Positions 1 to 7,683 of a stretch of DNA of 64,000 nt are shown here, piece after piece. The notes below the pieces were generated by a model. That model was not told the origin of the DNA. It did no database searches and was given only the letters and a program-made list of their open reading frames with translations. Made by a program: the position numbers and the translations under genes. Within the stretch, counting starts at the first letter, position 1, and each line of letters starts with the position of its first letter. The DNA is from Bacillus thuringiensis (GTDB lineage: Bacteria; Bacillota; Bacilli; Bacillales; Bacillaceae_G): assembly GCF_022095615.2 (NCBI RefSeq), contig NZ_CP155560.1, positions 372,001 through 436,000 of the forward strand. The letters are read 5' to 3'.

Positions 1-135
1 AAAACCCGTCAGGGTTTTATTTGATGTGTCTACTTTTATAACATCTATAAAAGATAATAAAAAAACTACGTGGAAAGACCGCATTTTGTATAAAAATATA
101 CGTTAAGTTGATGGATGTGTGGCGGTACCCCTATA
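1..135 (+). mobile_element. Right end of an IS231-family (IS4) element
   Basis: The window starts in the 3' tail of an IS231 element. A short hairpin (AAACCC/GGGTTT, 2-19) matches those just after the transposase stops at 21833 and 36305. The terminal inverted repeat (TTAAGTTGATGGA...GTACCCC, about 103-131) resembles the right ends at 21945-21971 and 36418-36443. The transposase itself lies outside the window to the left. Confidence 0.7.
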
Positions 136-145
136 TATTGTTTGT

Positions 146-952
146 CTAAAAAATATTAAATTTATCTTTAAGTATCTGATAGTATTGTTTCTCTGTTATT
201 TCCCTTTTAGATTTATTTCCATGTTGTGTTTCTGTAAAACTTTGCGTAGTAAGTGCAATATGACCGTGTTCAATTAGTTTGCAAATAATAGTCCCCTTAT
301 TTACTGGTGATTCTGGATGCTCTATAACCATATTTTGTATATCATTAACTTTCTTTTCATTAATTGTGTCTAGATAAAAAGCGTAACCAATCGACCAGGT
401 ATCAGTAAGATCTGAATCAAGAAAATGAGAAGTTTCTCCATTCTCTCCTTTTTTCATTTCAAATACATAGGTCCCTTTCTCTGTGTTTTTTTTACGAATA
501 CGATATTCCCCCGTCACAGAAGTTACACTGTCACCATCAAAAGGAACAGGATGTAAAGGAAGATAGGCTGCAAAACCAGCATCTATTATATAGTTTTCAT
601 TTTTGTGCTGTAAAACGATAAGTACATGTCCATCATCAGGGCTCCATTTTCTTATTTTTGAATCATATAGAGTTCCAGCTACTCGATACACAGTAAATCC
701 ACAATCGCACAAAAAATAATATAATAAAGAATTAATCTCATAGCATAATCCACCACGATTCTTTAAAAGGAGTTTTTCTTCAATATTATTCCTAGAAAAA
801 TCTTGCATGTTTCCTTCCATGATGTCTATGTTTTCATACGGTAATAAGTGCCCCATTTGTAAAAGAATTGCATGCAAATCTTCAAATTCTACATTTTCTT
901 TTTGCTTAATTTTTAATTTTGAGAAAAATTTTTTTTGCAATTCAGTTAACAT
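146..952 (-). CDS. Arylamine N-acetyltransferase
   Basis: The 268-residue protein has the size and layout of the NAT family, cytosolic enzymes that move an acetyl group from acetyl-CoA to arylamines and hydrazines. The catalytic triad is visible: Cys70 in the RGGLCYE motif, His109 in DGHVLIV and Asp124 in IIDAGF. A ribosome site (GGGG) precedes the ATG. The gene stands alone, convergent with the IS231 end and separated by about 460 bp from splB. Family and active site are clear; the natural substrate is unknown. NATs are common in B. cereus group genomes, so acquisition with neighbouring chromosomal-type genes is possible. Confidence 0.92.
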   Translation of the reverse strand: MLTELQKKFFSKLKIKQKENVEFEDLHAILLQMGHLLPYENIDIMEGNMQDFSRNNIEEKLLLKNRGGLCYEINSLLYYFLCDCGFTVYRVAGTLYDSKIRKWSPDDGHVLIVLQHKNENYIIDAGFAAYLPLHPVPFDGDSVTSVTGEYRIRKKNTEKGTYVFEMKKGENGETSHFLDSDLTDTWSIGYAFYLDTINEKKVNDIQNMVIEHPESPVNKGTIICKLIEHGHIALTTQSFTETQHGNKSKREITEKQYYQILKDKFNIF

Positions 953-1411
953 ATTATATCCCCTTCCATTTATAGAAAATATATTATTTAAACTGCATAT
1001 TAATAAATTTATATTATATGCAGTACATAGATATAATAACAGATTTTAGGGGGGGGATGTACATCTCCAGGCCTCGAAGAGAGTATATTTGAATGTGTTT
1101 TTGAAATTTCTACAACTACATTAAAAATTTGTATAACAAATAAATCATAAACTTGAAAAATTTGAGAATATGGAACATTTCGAACTAGAATTAGATAATT
1201 ATGTTATAATCACAATAAAATTAAAGCAAAGTTGAAAGAAATAAGCCCGGTACAATACCGGACTCATATTCAAATAACAGCTTAATTTTTCTGTTTAACC
1301 TTTTTGGTTTGGTTCATAATAAGACGAACTTTTGGTTAAGAATCTATTTTTTCTTTTTTTGAGGGAGTAATTTCTTAGATTGGTGAAGAAAAAAACATTG
1401 TTCTTCTCTTT
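953..1411. other. Intergenic region without a recognised gene
   Basis: This 459-bp A+T-rich stretch holds the upstream region of the acetyltransferase gene and the downstream region of splB. A seven-G run lies at about 1050-1056 and a small hairpin (CCGGTA/TACCGG) at about 1247-1262. I see no ORF with a ribosome site and no convincing terminator. Confidence 0.5.
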
Positions 1412-2440
1412 TTATGTAAAATATTCTAACTTTGCATTAGGAAAGAACTGTTTCATATAAGAATACAGATGATTTTTTATATCCTCTTCTTCTTCTTTTT
1501 GATAAATGTATTTTCCAATTCCATATTTCCCCCATTTATATCTTCTTTTCTCTTCATCTAATTCTAATTTTGTCATCGGATAGTTTTTTTCAATCACTCT
1601 CTTAGCTGGCTTTGTAAAACGATGTTGAATAAATTCAAATGTAATATCATCCAGAGCGTCAAGAGGTAATTCAGCATTTAGACGTTCAAACATATGATAG
1701 TATCCATCCTGCCAGCCTTCATGAAGATATATAGGCGCTACAATGAAACCAAGTGGATATCCTGCTCTAGCTACTTTTCCTGCTGCCTCAATTCGTTTTG
1801 CTAGGGGAGATGTTCCTGGCTCAAAGTTTTTAATTACATAATCAGCGTTTACACTAAAGCGAAATCTTGTTTTTCCATTATGTTTAGCATCAAGTAAATG
1901 ATCTACATGGTGAAATTTCGTAACAAATCTCAATTTCCCATATTCAGATTCTCCAAAATGCTCAATAGCCCTTTTTAGGGTATGCGTTAAATAATCGATT
2001 CCTACAATATCTGAAGTACACGACGCTTCAAATCTTGTTATTTCAGGTGCACGCTCCTTCATATATTTGTCAGCAGCATCTAAAATTTCTTCAACATTTA
2101 CATACGTTCGTATATAAGGCTTACTTCCCATCGTTGTTTGCAAATAACAATAATGACAATGTCCCATACATCCCGTTGCAAAAGGAATTGCATACTCTGC
2201 TGAAGGCTTGGAAGTATCAAATTTCAGTGTTTTTCTAACACCAACAACAAGCGTAGATTTTGCTACTCGATACTTTTGGAAATCATTATCGCCTGGCAAA
2301 TCTCTTACTTGATTATGGGAAGTAGTATGTCGAATTTCAACATCCATCTTTGAAAATTTCTCAAACAGATCTTTCCCCAAAGGATAATCTAATGCTTTAG
2401 GTTCAAAATATACGAGCTTAGGCATAAATGGCTTATTCAT
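1412..2440 (-). CDS. splB: Spore photoproduct lyase (radical SAM)
   Basis: SplB repairs the thymine dimer (spore photoproduct) formed in UV-irradiated spore DNA, using a 4Fe-4S cluster and S-adenosylmethionine. The 342-residue protein carries the cluster motif CX3CX2C at Cys91, Cys95 and Cys98. It also has Cys141, which sits where the family has its hydrogen-donor cysteine. Length and motifs match full-length SplB. The ATG overlaps the end of splA by 4 bp, so translation is probably coupled. In B. subtilis this operon is transcribed in the forespore; I did not find a convincing sporulation promoter here by eye. Confidence 0.96.
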   Translation of the reverse strand: MNKPFMPKLVYFEPKALDYPLGKDLFEKFSKMDVEIRHTTSHNQVRDLPGDNDFQKYRVAKSTLVVGVRKTLKFDTSKPSAEYAIPFATGCMGHCHYCYLQTTMGSKPYIRTYVNVEEILDAADKYMKERAPEITRFEASCTSDIVGIDYLTHTLKRAIEHFGESEYGKLRFVTKFHHVDHLLDAKHNGKTRFRFSVNADYVIKNFEPGTSPLAKRIEAAGKVARAGYPLGFIVAPIYLHEGWQDGYYHMFERLNAELPLDALDDITFEFIQHRFTKPAKRVIEKNYPMTKLELDEEKRRYKWGKYGIGKYIYQKEEEEDIKNHLYSYMKQFFPNAKLEYFT

Positions 2441-2700
2441 TCCAACATCCCCTCTGAAATATCACCATAATAGTAAGTGTACGCTTGGTTTGCCTCATCT
2501 TCGGTAGCATATACAGCCATCTCATTTGTTAGTGGATAATACGTTTCGTAAAGAAACAGTGCTAATTCATTAGGCCTTTCAGGATTATTTACAACTGCTG
2601 CAGCTTGTATATTAGCTACGTCTTGAGTATGAGGATTTCTGTAAAAAATATAGACAATGTCACCAGCATGATACGTATTACTTTCAGAAGAAAATTCCAT
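2437..2700 (-). CDS. splA: SplA, regulator of spore photoproduct lyase
   Basis: This 87-residue acidic protein lies directly upstream of splB and overlaps it, the standard splAB arrangement. SplA is a small TRAP-like negative regulator of splB expression. The sequence (start MEFSSESNTYHAGDIVYIFY, several Tyr-rich segments) fits SplA in size and character. The ATG is preceded by GAGATGGTGATAG, an acceptable ribosome site. Assignment rests on size, sequence character and position next to splB. Confidence 0.88.
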   Translation of the reverse strand: MEFSSESNTYHAGDIVYIFYRNPHTQDVANIQAAAVVNNPERPNELALFLYETYYPLTNEMAVYATEDEANQAYTYYYGDISEGMLE

Positions 2701-2841
2701 TCTATCACCATCTCATTTCATAAAATTCATTGCGCAAAGTTTTACTTTCTAATTTACATGTAGTGTAGCTATTTAATTTCATTGATAATGATTACATCAT
2801 ACAAACATACTTTGAAAAATGAATAATAAATGCACTACTAA

Positions 2842-2871
2842 AAAGGCAAGCATATATCAATGCTTGCCTTT
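2842..2871 (-). terminator. Intrinsic terminator
   Basis: The inverted repeat AAAGGCAAGCAT/ATGCTTGCCTTT lies just after the stop of the 57-residue minus-strand gene. It is followed on that strand by a T-containing run, so it probably ends that transcript before splA. Confidence 0.75.
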
Positions 2872-2875
2872 CGTT

Positions 2876-3049
2876 CTAACGACGATGTTCAACAAGATCA
2901 ATTACACCTAAAACGACGTGAGCTAAACCAAAACCAAATACTGTATTTGCAATCATTTTATTAGTTCCACGAGTTTGTTTAAGAGCATAACCTGCAGCTG
3001 TCACTGCTGTACCTAGAGCTGTTGGAATTAATCCTTCACGAATGTCCAA
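2876..3049 (-). CDS. Small hydrophobic protein, unknown function
   Basis: I choose the TTG at 3047-3049 as start because a strong AAGGAGG site lies 6 nt upstream; this gives 57 residues. The longer 101-residue reading has no ribosome site and its N-terminal part looks non-coding. The protein contains two glycine- and alanine-rich hydrophobic stretches (ALGTAVTAAGYAL and FGFGLAHVVLGVI) and ends in a basic tail. Related short proteins in this group are sometimes labelled asparagine synthase, a name nothing in this sequence supports. It is probably membrane-associated, with its own terminator at 2842-2871. Confidence 0.6.
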   Translation of the reverse strand: MDIREGLIPTALGTAVTAAGYALKQTRGTNKMIANTVFGFGLAHVVLGVIDLVEHRR

Positions 3050-3321
3050 AGTGTTGCCTCCTTGTATCATAGTTAGTAAATTTGCTTCAATGCTTTGAAG
3101 TAAAGCATTGAAACAAATATTAGTATTTTTCTTTTTAGTAAAATTATGTGGAGTTTTCATGAATAAGTATTTCGGGTTCATTACAGCAATAGAAATTGAA
3201 GAAAAATATCATTCAATTTTCTTTGCAACCTGTCTTCTTTTACTGATTATGAGTAATCAAAACTGTTTAGGCCCATACTAATCTGTGTTTAATACATGAT
3301 GGATATGGAGTTGAATATAAA

Positions 3322-3684
3322 ATGGAACATAAAGGTAGAAATTCAACAGAAGATGCACTACTTCAGTATAAATATGGTTTGGGAGTATTTGCTGAGAAGA
3401 TGCCGAAGCTTGCTGAACAATTTAATTCATTTACGGAAGAGTGCTTTAAAGAGGGTGCACTAGCAAAAAAGCAAAAACAATTGATTGCATTAGGTATTAG
3501 TCTTTATTCTCAGGATGAGTATTGTATTATATATCATACAAAGGGATGTATCGATCAAGGAGCTTCTGAACAAGAAATCCTAGAAAGCATTGGTGTAACT
3601 GCAGCATTTGGCTGTGGTCCTACTATGAGTCAAGCAGTCACACTTGTTCAAAAATGTATAGAAGAATTAAAGAACATAAATTAA
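3322..3684 (+). CDS. Carboxymuconolactone decarboxylase (AhpD-like) family protein
   Basis: The 120-residue all-helical protein belongs to the CMD/AhpD-like fold, whose members are small peroxidase-partner or decarboxylase subunits. The active-site helix reads [13 protein letters not shown]. Redox-active AhpD proteins have CxxC followed by His, but here the first cysteine position is Asp, leaving one Cys and the His. It therefore cannot form the usual disulfide and may be a non-redox member. It is a single gene with no close partner; the + strand terminator at 3937-3968 may end its transcript. Confidence 0.82.
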   Translation: MEHKGRNSTEDALLQYKYGLGVFAEKMPKLAEQFNSFTEECFKEGALAKKQKQLIALGISLYSQDEYCIIYHTKGCIDQGASEQEILESIGVTAAFGCGPTMSQAVTLVQKCIEELKNIN

Positions 3685-3743
3685 TTAGAATAGGATCGCT
3701 TGCATGAAAGTTTAGATTTTTTATTTTTGAATTCGTAATATAA

Positions 3744-3772
3744 AAAAGAGCATCCCTATAACGAGGATGCTG
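3744..3772 (-). terminator. Terminator hairpin with compensatory changes between copies
   Basis: On the minus strand AGCATCC...GGATGCT is followed by CTTTTTT. The duplicate at 36605-36632 has AGAACCC...GGGTTCT, so two stem pairs changed on both sides. The structure appears to have been maintained after duplication. It probably ends the hfq-like transcript or a downstream RNA. Confidence 0.75.
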
Positions 3773-3936
3773 CAACAGGAAAGAACAAATATATAATTAT
3801 AAAAAGAATTACTTATATTATAATTTAAAAATAAGACAAATATATTGAGAAAGTTCAGAACGAATTGAATATTCCTATACGGTAATTTATAATTGATTAA
3901 GAGTTGGAGTAGTAATCTGTCATCTGTTCCTTTTTC

Positions 3937-3968
3937 TAAAGAAGATTGATCTCAATCTTCTTTTTTTG
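3937..3968 (+). terminator. Intrinsic terminator, + strand
   Basis: AAGAAGATTGA/TCAATCTTCTT followed by seven T residues. It is strongly conserved in the duplicate at about 36797-36828. It could end the AhpD-like gene transcript or a separate small RNA starting near 3745, and it converges on the hfq-like gene. Confidence 0.8.
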
Positions 3969-4004
3969 TGTTTGGTCCTCTTCCCTTGAAAAAAAGAACA
4001 AGAA

Positions 4005-4193
4005 TCACTTAAGAATTGTTGAAATAGCTTGTTTGTAGACTAGTTGTTGCTTACCATGAACTATCATAAGAACAGTAAATTTATCCATTGAAAGGATTTG
4101 CCCACGTATGGGAACGCCACTCTTTAAAAATATAGTGATATCCCCTTTTTTCTCTTTTAATTGTTCATACGTATCTTCTTGTAAGTAATACAT
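4005..4193 (-). CDS. hfq: Hfq-like RNA chaperone, short plasmid type
   Basis: The 62-residue protein is an Sm-fold Hfq relative: LQEDTYEQLK forms the N-terminal helix, FLKSGVPIRGQILSMDKFTVL the Sm1 strands and QQLVYKQAIST the Sm2 motif. Hfq forms hexamers that bind small RNAs and A/U-rich mRNA. The family's YKHAIST is here YKQAIST, so the conserved His of the uridine pocket is Gln (residue 55), and the C-terminal tail is missing. B. anthracis pXO1 is known to carry an extra Hfq, which supports a plasmid paralogue. The ATG has an AGGGGG site. A decayed second copy lies at 36862-37050. Confidence 0.85.
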   Translation of the reverse strand: MYYLQEDTYEQLKEKKGDITIFLKSGVPIRGQILSMDKFTVLMIVHGKQQLVYKQAISTILK

Positions 4194-4266
4194 GAAAAAT
4201 GCCCCCTATGTATATATATTTCCCTTCTAATCCTTCTTACCATATAACTATCGTATCATATTTAAA

Positions 4267-4425
4267 TCAAAATACTGTTCCAGCTACATATTTCTCCATA
4301 AAATTGTAGAAAGTAAGGATTCTTTGTCCATTTCTTTGGCTGTTTTCTTTCCTTAACAACAAACAAGACGCCACCCAGATCACGGTAGCGCCTACAATAA
4401 TTGCTATAAATTTATTTATCTTCAC
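4267..4425 (-). CDS. Small membrane protein, unknown
   Basis: Read from the GTG at 4423-4425, one base after the TAA of the preceding decayed gene, this gives 52 residues with one transmembrane helix (FIAIIVGATVIWVASCLL) and a polar C-terminus. The ribosome site is weak and may rely on translational coupling. A longer ATG start at 4482 only reads the preceding gene in the wrong frame. The duplicate at about 62262-62330 is truncated by a TAG after the helix. I do not recognise the family. Confidence 0.4.
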   Translation of the reverse strand: MKINKFIAIIVGATVIWVASCLLLRKENSQRNGQRILTFYNFMEKYVAGTVF

Positions 4426-4426
4426 A

Positions 4427-4618
4427 TTACTTATTTCTTTGCTTCCATACCCCGTTCTCTTTACGATAAGTATTCTTGCCATTCATGAAGTCAGCTGTAT
4501 TACCAGGAATGCTATATTTCTTATTCTTTTTCTTAGCCTGCTTCTTCAGCCTTTTCTCTTCTTGAATAGCTTGTAAATCCGCCTTCCATTGTTTCACCAA
4601 ATCCTTTTCACGTCACAT
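4427..4618 (-). pseudogene. Decayed copy of the 63-residue basic protein gene
   Basis: The reading frame matches the intact 63-residue gene at 62332-62523 almost residue for residue (WKADLQAIQEEKRLK, IPGNTADF). Codon 2 is TGA instead of CGA, directly after the ATG. Translation from this start is therefore blocked and no good alternative start is visible. It belongs to the large duplicated block at 4.26-6.15 kb. Confidence 0.75.
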
Positions 4619-5131
4619 CGAATTTGTACACCTTGGTTTAAATGTGAATCAAATAATTAGATTCTTCCTATTTATATACTCGTTTAAACCAAATGTCCAT
4701 TTTATTCAAAATAAAAGAGCGCCTGCAATGGACGCTCTTTCGAATTATTAGAGTATCGTTGACTCTTTTGCCTACTCTCACCTTATTGTATGTTAAAACA
4801 TTTTCGATATGAATAAGATAATTTTAAAAGAGCATCCAATGACTGGGTGCTCCTAATGTGATAAGGGGTTTTCTATGAGTATTGAAATAGGATACACGTG
4901 AGTGAACTTGTCCTACACTTTAATATATGCTTGTCCTTATCATAGTGTGCAATAAAAAAAGCACCCTCGCCCAGGCGCCAAAAGATACATATACTTTGAG
5001 GTAACTAACACGTTAGAAAAGACCCTTCCCTATCATTGTATGATTATCAATTATCTTTATACCTAGGACTTATAAAATATGTTTAATGTGTAATTTCTAT
5101 ATAACAAAAAAAAAACAACCGTTATGGATCC
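4619..5131 (-). other. Gene-poor stretch with three minus-strand terminator hairpins
   Basis: No credible ORF is seen. Three hairpins followed by T runs on the minus strand lie at 4714-4740 (AAAGAGCG/CGCTCTTT), 4826-4852 (GAGCACCC/GGATGCTC) and 4957-4985 (GGCGCC/GGGTGC, then seven T). They are about 110-130 bp apart, so short untranslated transcripts are possible. The outer parts are homologous to 62540-62670. Confidence 0.5.
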
Positions 5132-5576
5132 TTAATTTTTAAAATAATCTTCTGCATTAATTTCATCAATAATTTCATCAATTTCTTTTAATACAGCCTT
5201 TTGGCTATTGCGACATTCTTACGTAAGATTGAATGACTGATAGTGGTACCACGAATACTGACTTGTCCACGCTAAACTCAATAAGGAAAAAACAAATTGC
5301 CCCCATCTTTTCTGATTTCTCCAGTTAATCTAATTGGTGCTGTGCAATGTTACTTAAATCGAATCGTGTAAGACTTTGCGTTGATTTCGCTTCAAATGCT
5401 ACTGCTCGTCCTTTATACACGCCGCCATAGTCTACTGTATTCTTAGCTTCATAGAATCCATTTAATACTCGTCCACCAGCACTTTTTAAAACCTTTACAG
5501 GAGTTGCACGCTTGTTTGTAAGCTCCATTCCCTTTCGTTGATACATTTTCATTCGATAAATTGATAAGATTCTCAA
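5132..5576 (-). pseudogene. recU: RecU-like Holliday junction resolvase relic
   Basis: The conserved RecU core is legible: VDYGGVYKGRAVAFEAK with the nuclease Glu and Lys, then SLTRFDLSNIAQHQ. After that the frame stops (QLD stop at 5325). The continuation, LEKSEKMGAICFFLIEF, is readable in another frame from about 5320 downwards, and the tail KEIDEIIDEINAEDYF in a third. At least two frameshifts separate the parts, so no full-length protein can be made. RecU resolves recombination intermediates in Firmicutes. A second decayed copy lies at 63159-63420. Confidence 0.75.
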
Positions 5577-5734
5577 AATGCATTCCTCTGTTTCCTAAGC
5601 CCATTGTTATTTCCTCACTTTCTATTAAAAGGATTATTTTGTTAAAAAATCCATTCTAATTTATAAACACTAGCTTTTTCTTATACTTCCCATTAAAATT
5701 TAATATAAATATTTCGATAACAAAGGAGAAACCT

Positions 5735-6004
5735 ATGAAACATAATATAGCTCTACGGTACTTTATTTTTTCACTCATTTGTATCGGCTTATTCTTTTTA
5801 TATCTTGAAGTATGGTCACCTAAAATGAATATACCTATAAATTCAGGATCTTTTCCTCTTTTATTTATTTTACTATCCTTAACAATAGGAACTTTTTTTG
5901 TTATTTTGGTAAGATTCTCTAAGATAAATAATTGGAAAGCGATGATTCTACTAGCATTTTTCATTGTCTTTGTTTTTAGCACTTATTTTGTTTGTGGGAT
6001 ATAG
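5735..6004 (+). CDS. Three-helix membrane protein, unknown
   Basis: The 89-residue protein has three predicted membrane helices (about residues 9-26, 38-58 and 68-87) with short polar loops. AAAGGAG lies 7 nt before the ATG. I do not recognise the family. It sits where the right-hand duplicate (63564-63728) has a different small membrane protein, and both are followed by the same terminator-bearing repeat. A minus-strand reading across the same DNA is its shadow. Confidence 0.6.
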   Translation: MKHNIALRYFIFSLICIGLFFLYLEVWSPKMNIPINSGSFPLLFILLSLTIGTFFVILVRFSKINNWKAMILLAFFIVFVFSTYFVCGI

Positions 6005-6044
6005 AATAGGTTCAAACGAAAACTTTTAAATTTTCTTCTGAATA

Positions 6045-6150
6045 AAACTCAATATTCCGTCAATAATGTAGACAACCCATTAAGTTACTTTCTCCTTGTT
6101 CCCCCTTGGAGAACCGAGCAGTTAGCTTTTGCTAGCTGCTCTTTTGTGAT
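6045..6150 (+). repeat. Terminator-bearing repeat, copy 1
   Basis: The repeat begins AATAAAACTCAATATTCCG and contains CTCCTTG...GGAGAACC. It ends in the hairpin GAGCAGTTAGC/GCTAGCTGCTC (6116-6141) plus CTTTT. Related copies are at 6285-6412, 6855-6975 and 63752-63860. It may be the 3' region of the upstream membrane-protein gene or a separate small RNA. Confidence 0.7.
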
Positions 6151-6236
6151 TCATCGTCACATTATGATGAAATGGTCATATATTATCTCGAAGTAAAAAA
6201 CCCTAATTTACTTTTTAACATCTCACTTTTCCCTTA

Positions 6237-6264
6237 AAGAGCACTTTTTAAAGGTGCTCTTTTT
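6237..6264 (+). terminator. Intrinsic terminator
   Basis: AAAGAGCAC...GTGCTCTTTTT. No gene lies between this and the previous terminator at 6116-6146. The same type of hairpin follows the repeat at 63951-63975. Confidence 0.75.
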
Positions 6265-6284
6265 AGGTTCGCTAGAATAAAACT

Positions 6285-6412
6285 TAATATTTCGTCAATA
6301 ATATAGATAGGCGATGGCCATAACTCATTTAATGAAGTCCCTAACCTTTCTCCTTTCCCCCTTTTGGAGAACCAGCCGAGCAGTTAGTTTTGGCTAACTG
6401 CTCCTTTATTTA
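6285..6412 (+). repeat. Terminator-bearing repeat, copy 2
   Basis: Begins AATAAAACTTAATATTTCG and ends with GAGCAGTTAG/CTAACTGCTC (6378-6403) followed by CTTT. The loop side of the stem differs from copy 1, but the TTAG and CTAA changes keep pairing. No ORF upstream explains it as an mRNA end. Confidence 0.7.
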
Positions 6413-6502
6413 TAACAATGATAAAATTCTTTAAACCGATTCTTCTTTATTTCTCAACATAAGGAGACTTGGATTTTCATTAACACTTCTGTAGTATATA
6501 AA

Positions 6503-6573
6503 CAAAGAGTAAGGTAAGAGTTACTCTTTGCCATTTTAGAAGAGGTTCTGTTGGAGACATCAGGGCCTTTTTT
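6503..6573 (+). terminator. Paired hairpins ending in a terminator
   Basis: A perfect hairpin CAAAGAGTAA/TTACTCTTTG (6503-6530) is followed by AGGTTCTG/CAGGGCCT (6542-6570, with two G-U pairs) and six T. Together they look like the 3' end of a short structured RNA. No ORF is nearby. Confidence 0.6.
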
Positions 6574-6672
6574 CATATAGAGATAGTTTTGTTTAATTTT
6601 TCACCATTAACCACAAAAACATCTTATAATCGTTATATACTAAATTAAAATACGAGATTAGGAGTAAATCAA

Positions 6673-6837
6673 ATGCCAGTTACACTAGAACTTATTCTTT
6701 TCATTCTTCTAGCAATTTGTGCTGTTGGCTATTTAGTAAAAGAATTTCAAAAAACTAGGAAAAGAACACTTGGAATTTTACTAGAATTCATGGTTCTTTT
6801 CTGGTCAATATGGAGAATATCGACTATCATAATCTAA
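6673..6837 (+). CDS. 54-residue two-helix membrane protein
   Basis: The ATG is preceded by TTAGGAG and the ORF ends in TAA. Two hydrophobic helices (ELILFILLAICAVGYLV and ILLEFMVLFWSIW) flank a basic loop with VKEFQKTRKR. A clear paralogue of identical length, with VIKEFQKPEKRK in the loop, lies at 63564-63728. Both are followed by the same terminator-bearing repeat. A TATAAT lies at 6625-6630 without a matching -35. The function is unknown; size and topology would suit a small regulatory membrane peptide, which is inference only. Confidence 0.6.
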   Translation: MPVTLELILFILLAICAVGYLVKEFQKTRKRTLGILLEFMVLFWSIWRISTIII

Positions 6838-6854
6838 TTTATAAAACATACATT

Positions 6855-6975
6855 CCTTCGAATAAAACCGAATATTATGTCCATAATGTTGATAGGCTGT
6901 ACGCCAAAATCAATTTAGTTTTCTCTGTATCTCCTTGTATGGAGCAGTTAGTTTTTGCTAGCTGCTCTTTTATAT
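6855..6975 (+). repeat. Terminator-bearing repeat, copy 3
   Basis: Begins AATAAAACCGAATATTATG and ends with GAGCAGTTAG/CTAGCTGCTC (6942-6967) plus CTTTTAT. It directly follows the 54-residue membrane-protein gene. A 60-codon ORF across it is not credible. Confidence 0.7.
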
Positions 6976-7074
6976 GTAACCCCTTTAGATAAGTTTTCAT
7001 ATAATATAGTCATTCCTTTCTTATGAATTAAGCTCGTCACTTGAATTATAAAAATGGGATTATATCCTATAACC

Positions 7075-7108
7075 TTTTCAGAAATCATTCATATCTTATT
7101 TCTGAAAA
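7075..7108 (+). repeat. Perfect hairpin
   Basis: TTTTCAGAAAT and ATTTCTGAAAA form an 11-bp stem with a 12-nt loop. No T run follows. The next hairpin, 17 bp on, is a terminator, so this may be the body of a short RNA. Confidence 0.5.
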
Positions 7109-7124
7109 AGTTGCTCTGTTTTTT

Positions 7125-7160
7125 AAAAAGGTGGTTGCGGAAACAACTGCCTTTTTATTT
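7125..7160 (+). terminator. Intrinsic terminator
   Basis: AAAAAGGTGGTTG/CAACTGCCTTTTT with a 6-nt loop, then ATTT. No ORF lies between 6838 and this point. Confidence 0.75.
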
Positions 7161-7249
7161 ATGACAAAATGAAATTTTTACCATAAAGATAATTATTAAA
7201 TATTTTACGCCCATACATTATAATGGAAGAGTTATTGTATATTGGCATT

Positions 7250-7287
7250 AAGAGGAGCGACCTGATTAAAGGCTTCTCTTTTTTTAT
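7250..7287 (+). terminator. Intrinsic terminator
   Basis: AAGAGGAGC/GCTTCTCTT followed by seven T. A TATAAT sits only about 26 bp upstream (7219-7224), without a clear -35. Confidence 0.65.
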
Positions 7288-7387
7288 AAAATAGCAGCTC
7301 TAAATAAATTAGATACATTTACCAGTATGTTTACCACAACATTCATGTTAAAATCCCTTGTGAGTACGACATAACTCTACCTTATGA

Positions 7388-7418
7388 AGCTCTGCATCCC
7401 TTATGCAGGGCTCTTTTT
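7388..7418 (+). terminator. Intrinsic terminator
   Basis: AGCTCTGCAT/ATGCAGGGCT with a 5-nt loop followed by CTTTTTT. No ORF lies between this and the terminator at 7250. Confidence 0.75.
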
Positions 7419-7530
7419 TATTTAAATTAACTATCCTATTAATATCGTTATTTCCTAATTTAAAGATTTATGTTAAACTAACCTCATATCATTCTTTTTA
7501 CTTTCACTTTAAAGATGATACTTCAATCTT

Positions 7531-7557
7531 AGTCCTAGTCCTCTAGGGCTTTTTTAA
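7531..7557 (+). terminator. Intrinsic terminator
   Basis: AGTCCTAG/CTAGGGCT with a 4-nt loop and six T. This is the fourth terminator within 430 bp that has no gene. Confidence 0.75.
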
Positions 7558-7683
7558 TTTTATATAAGGATTTTATATACTTTTATTCATTTCGTTCTCA
7601 ATATTATATATACGTAATATATTAATGAACGTTATGATTACTTTGTGAAACATCACGTGTTTCAAATACAACATCTTTTTGAT

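Larger units (their letters stand above)
3742..4302. repeat. Duplicated Hfq-like locus, copy 1
   Basis: This block is closely matched by 36598-37075 plus 37437-37492. Shared parts are a hairpin, about 170 bp of near-identical non-coding DNA, a + strand terminator and an hfq-like gene. Copy 2 carries an extra 113-residue gene (37073-37414) between the hfq part and the last 60 bp of homology. Confidence 0.85.
4260..6150. repeat. Large duplicated block, left copy
   Basis: In the same order this block holds a small membrane-protein gene, the 63-residue gene, a RecU relic, a small membrane-protein gene on the other strand and a terminator-bearing repeat. The right copy is 62240-63860. The copies differ by point changes, stops and indels. 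The left copy lacks the 92-residue gene of the right copy (62672-62950). Confidence 0.75.

Noticed and set aside
807..1049. 80-codon + strand ORF
   Set aside because: Overlaps the start of the acetyltransferase gene on the other strand; cysteine-rich, with no ribosome site.
6810..6992. 60-codon ORF over the terminator-bearing repeat
   Set aside because: It starts inside the 54-residue gene and runs through the repeat hairpin; no ribosome site.
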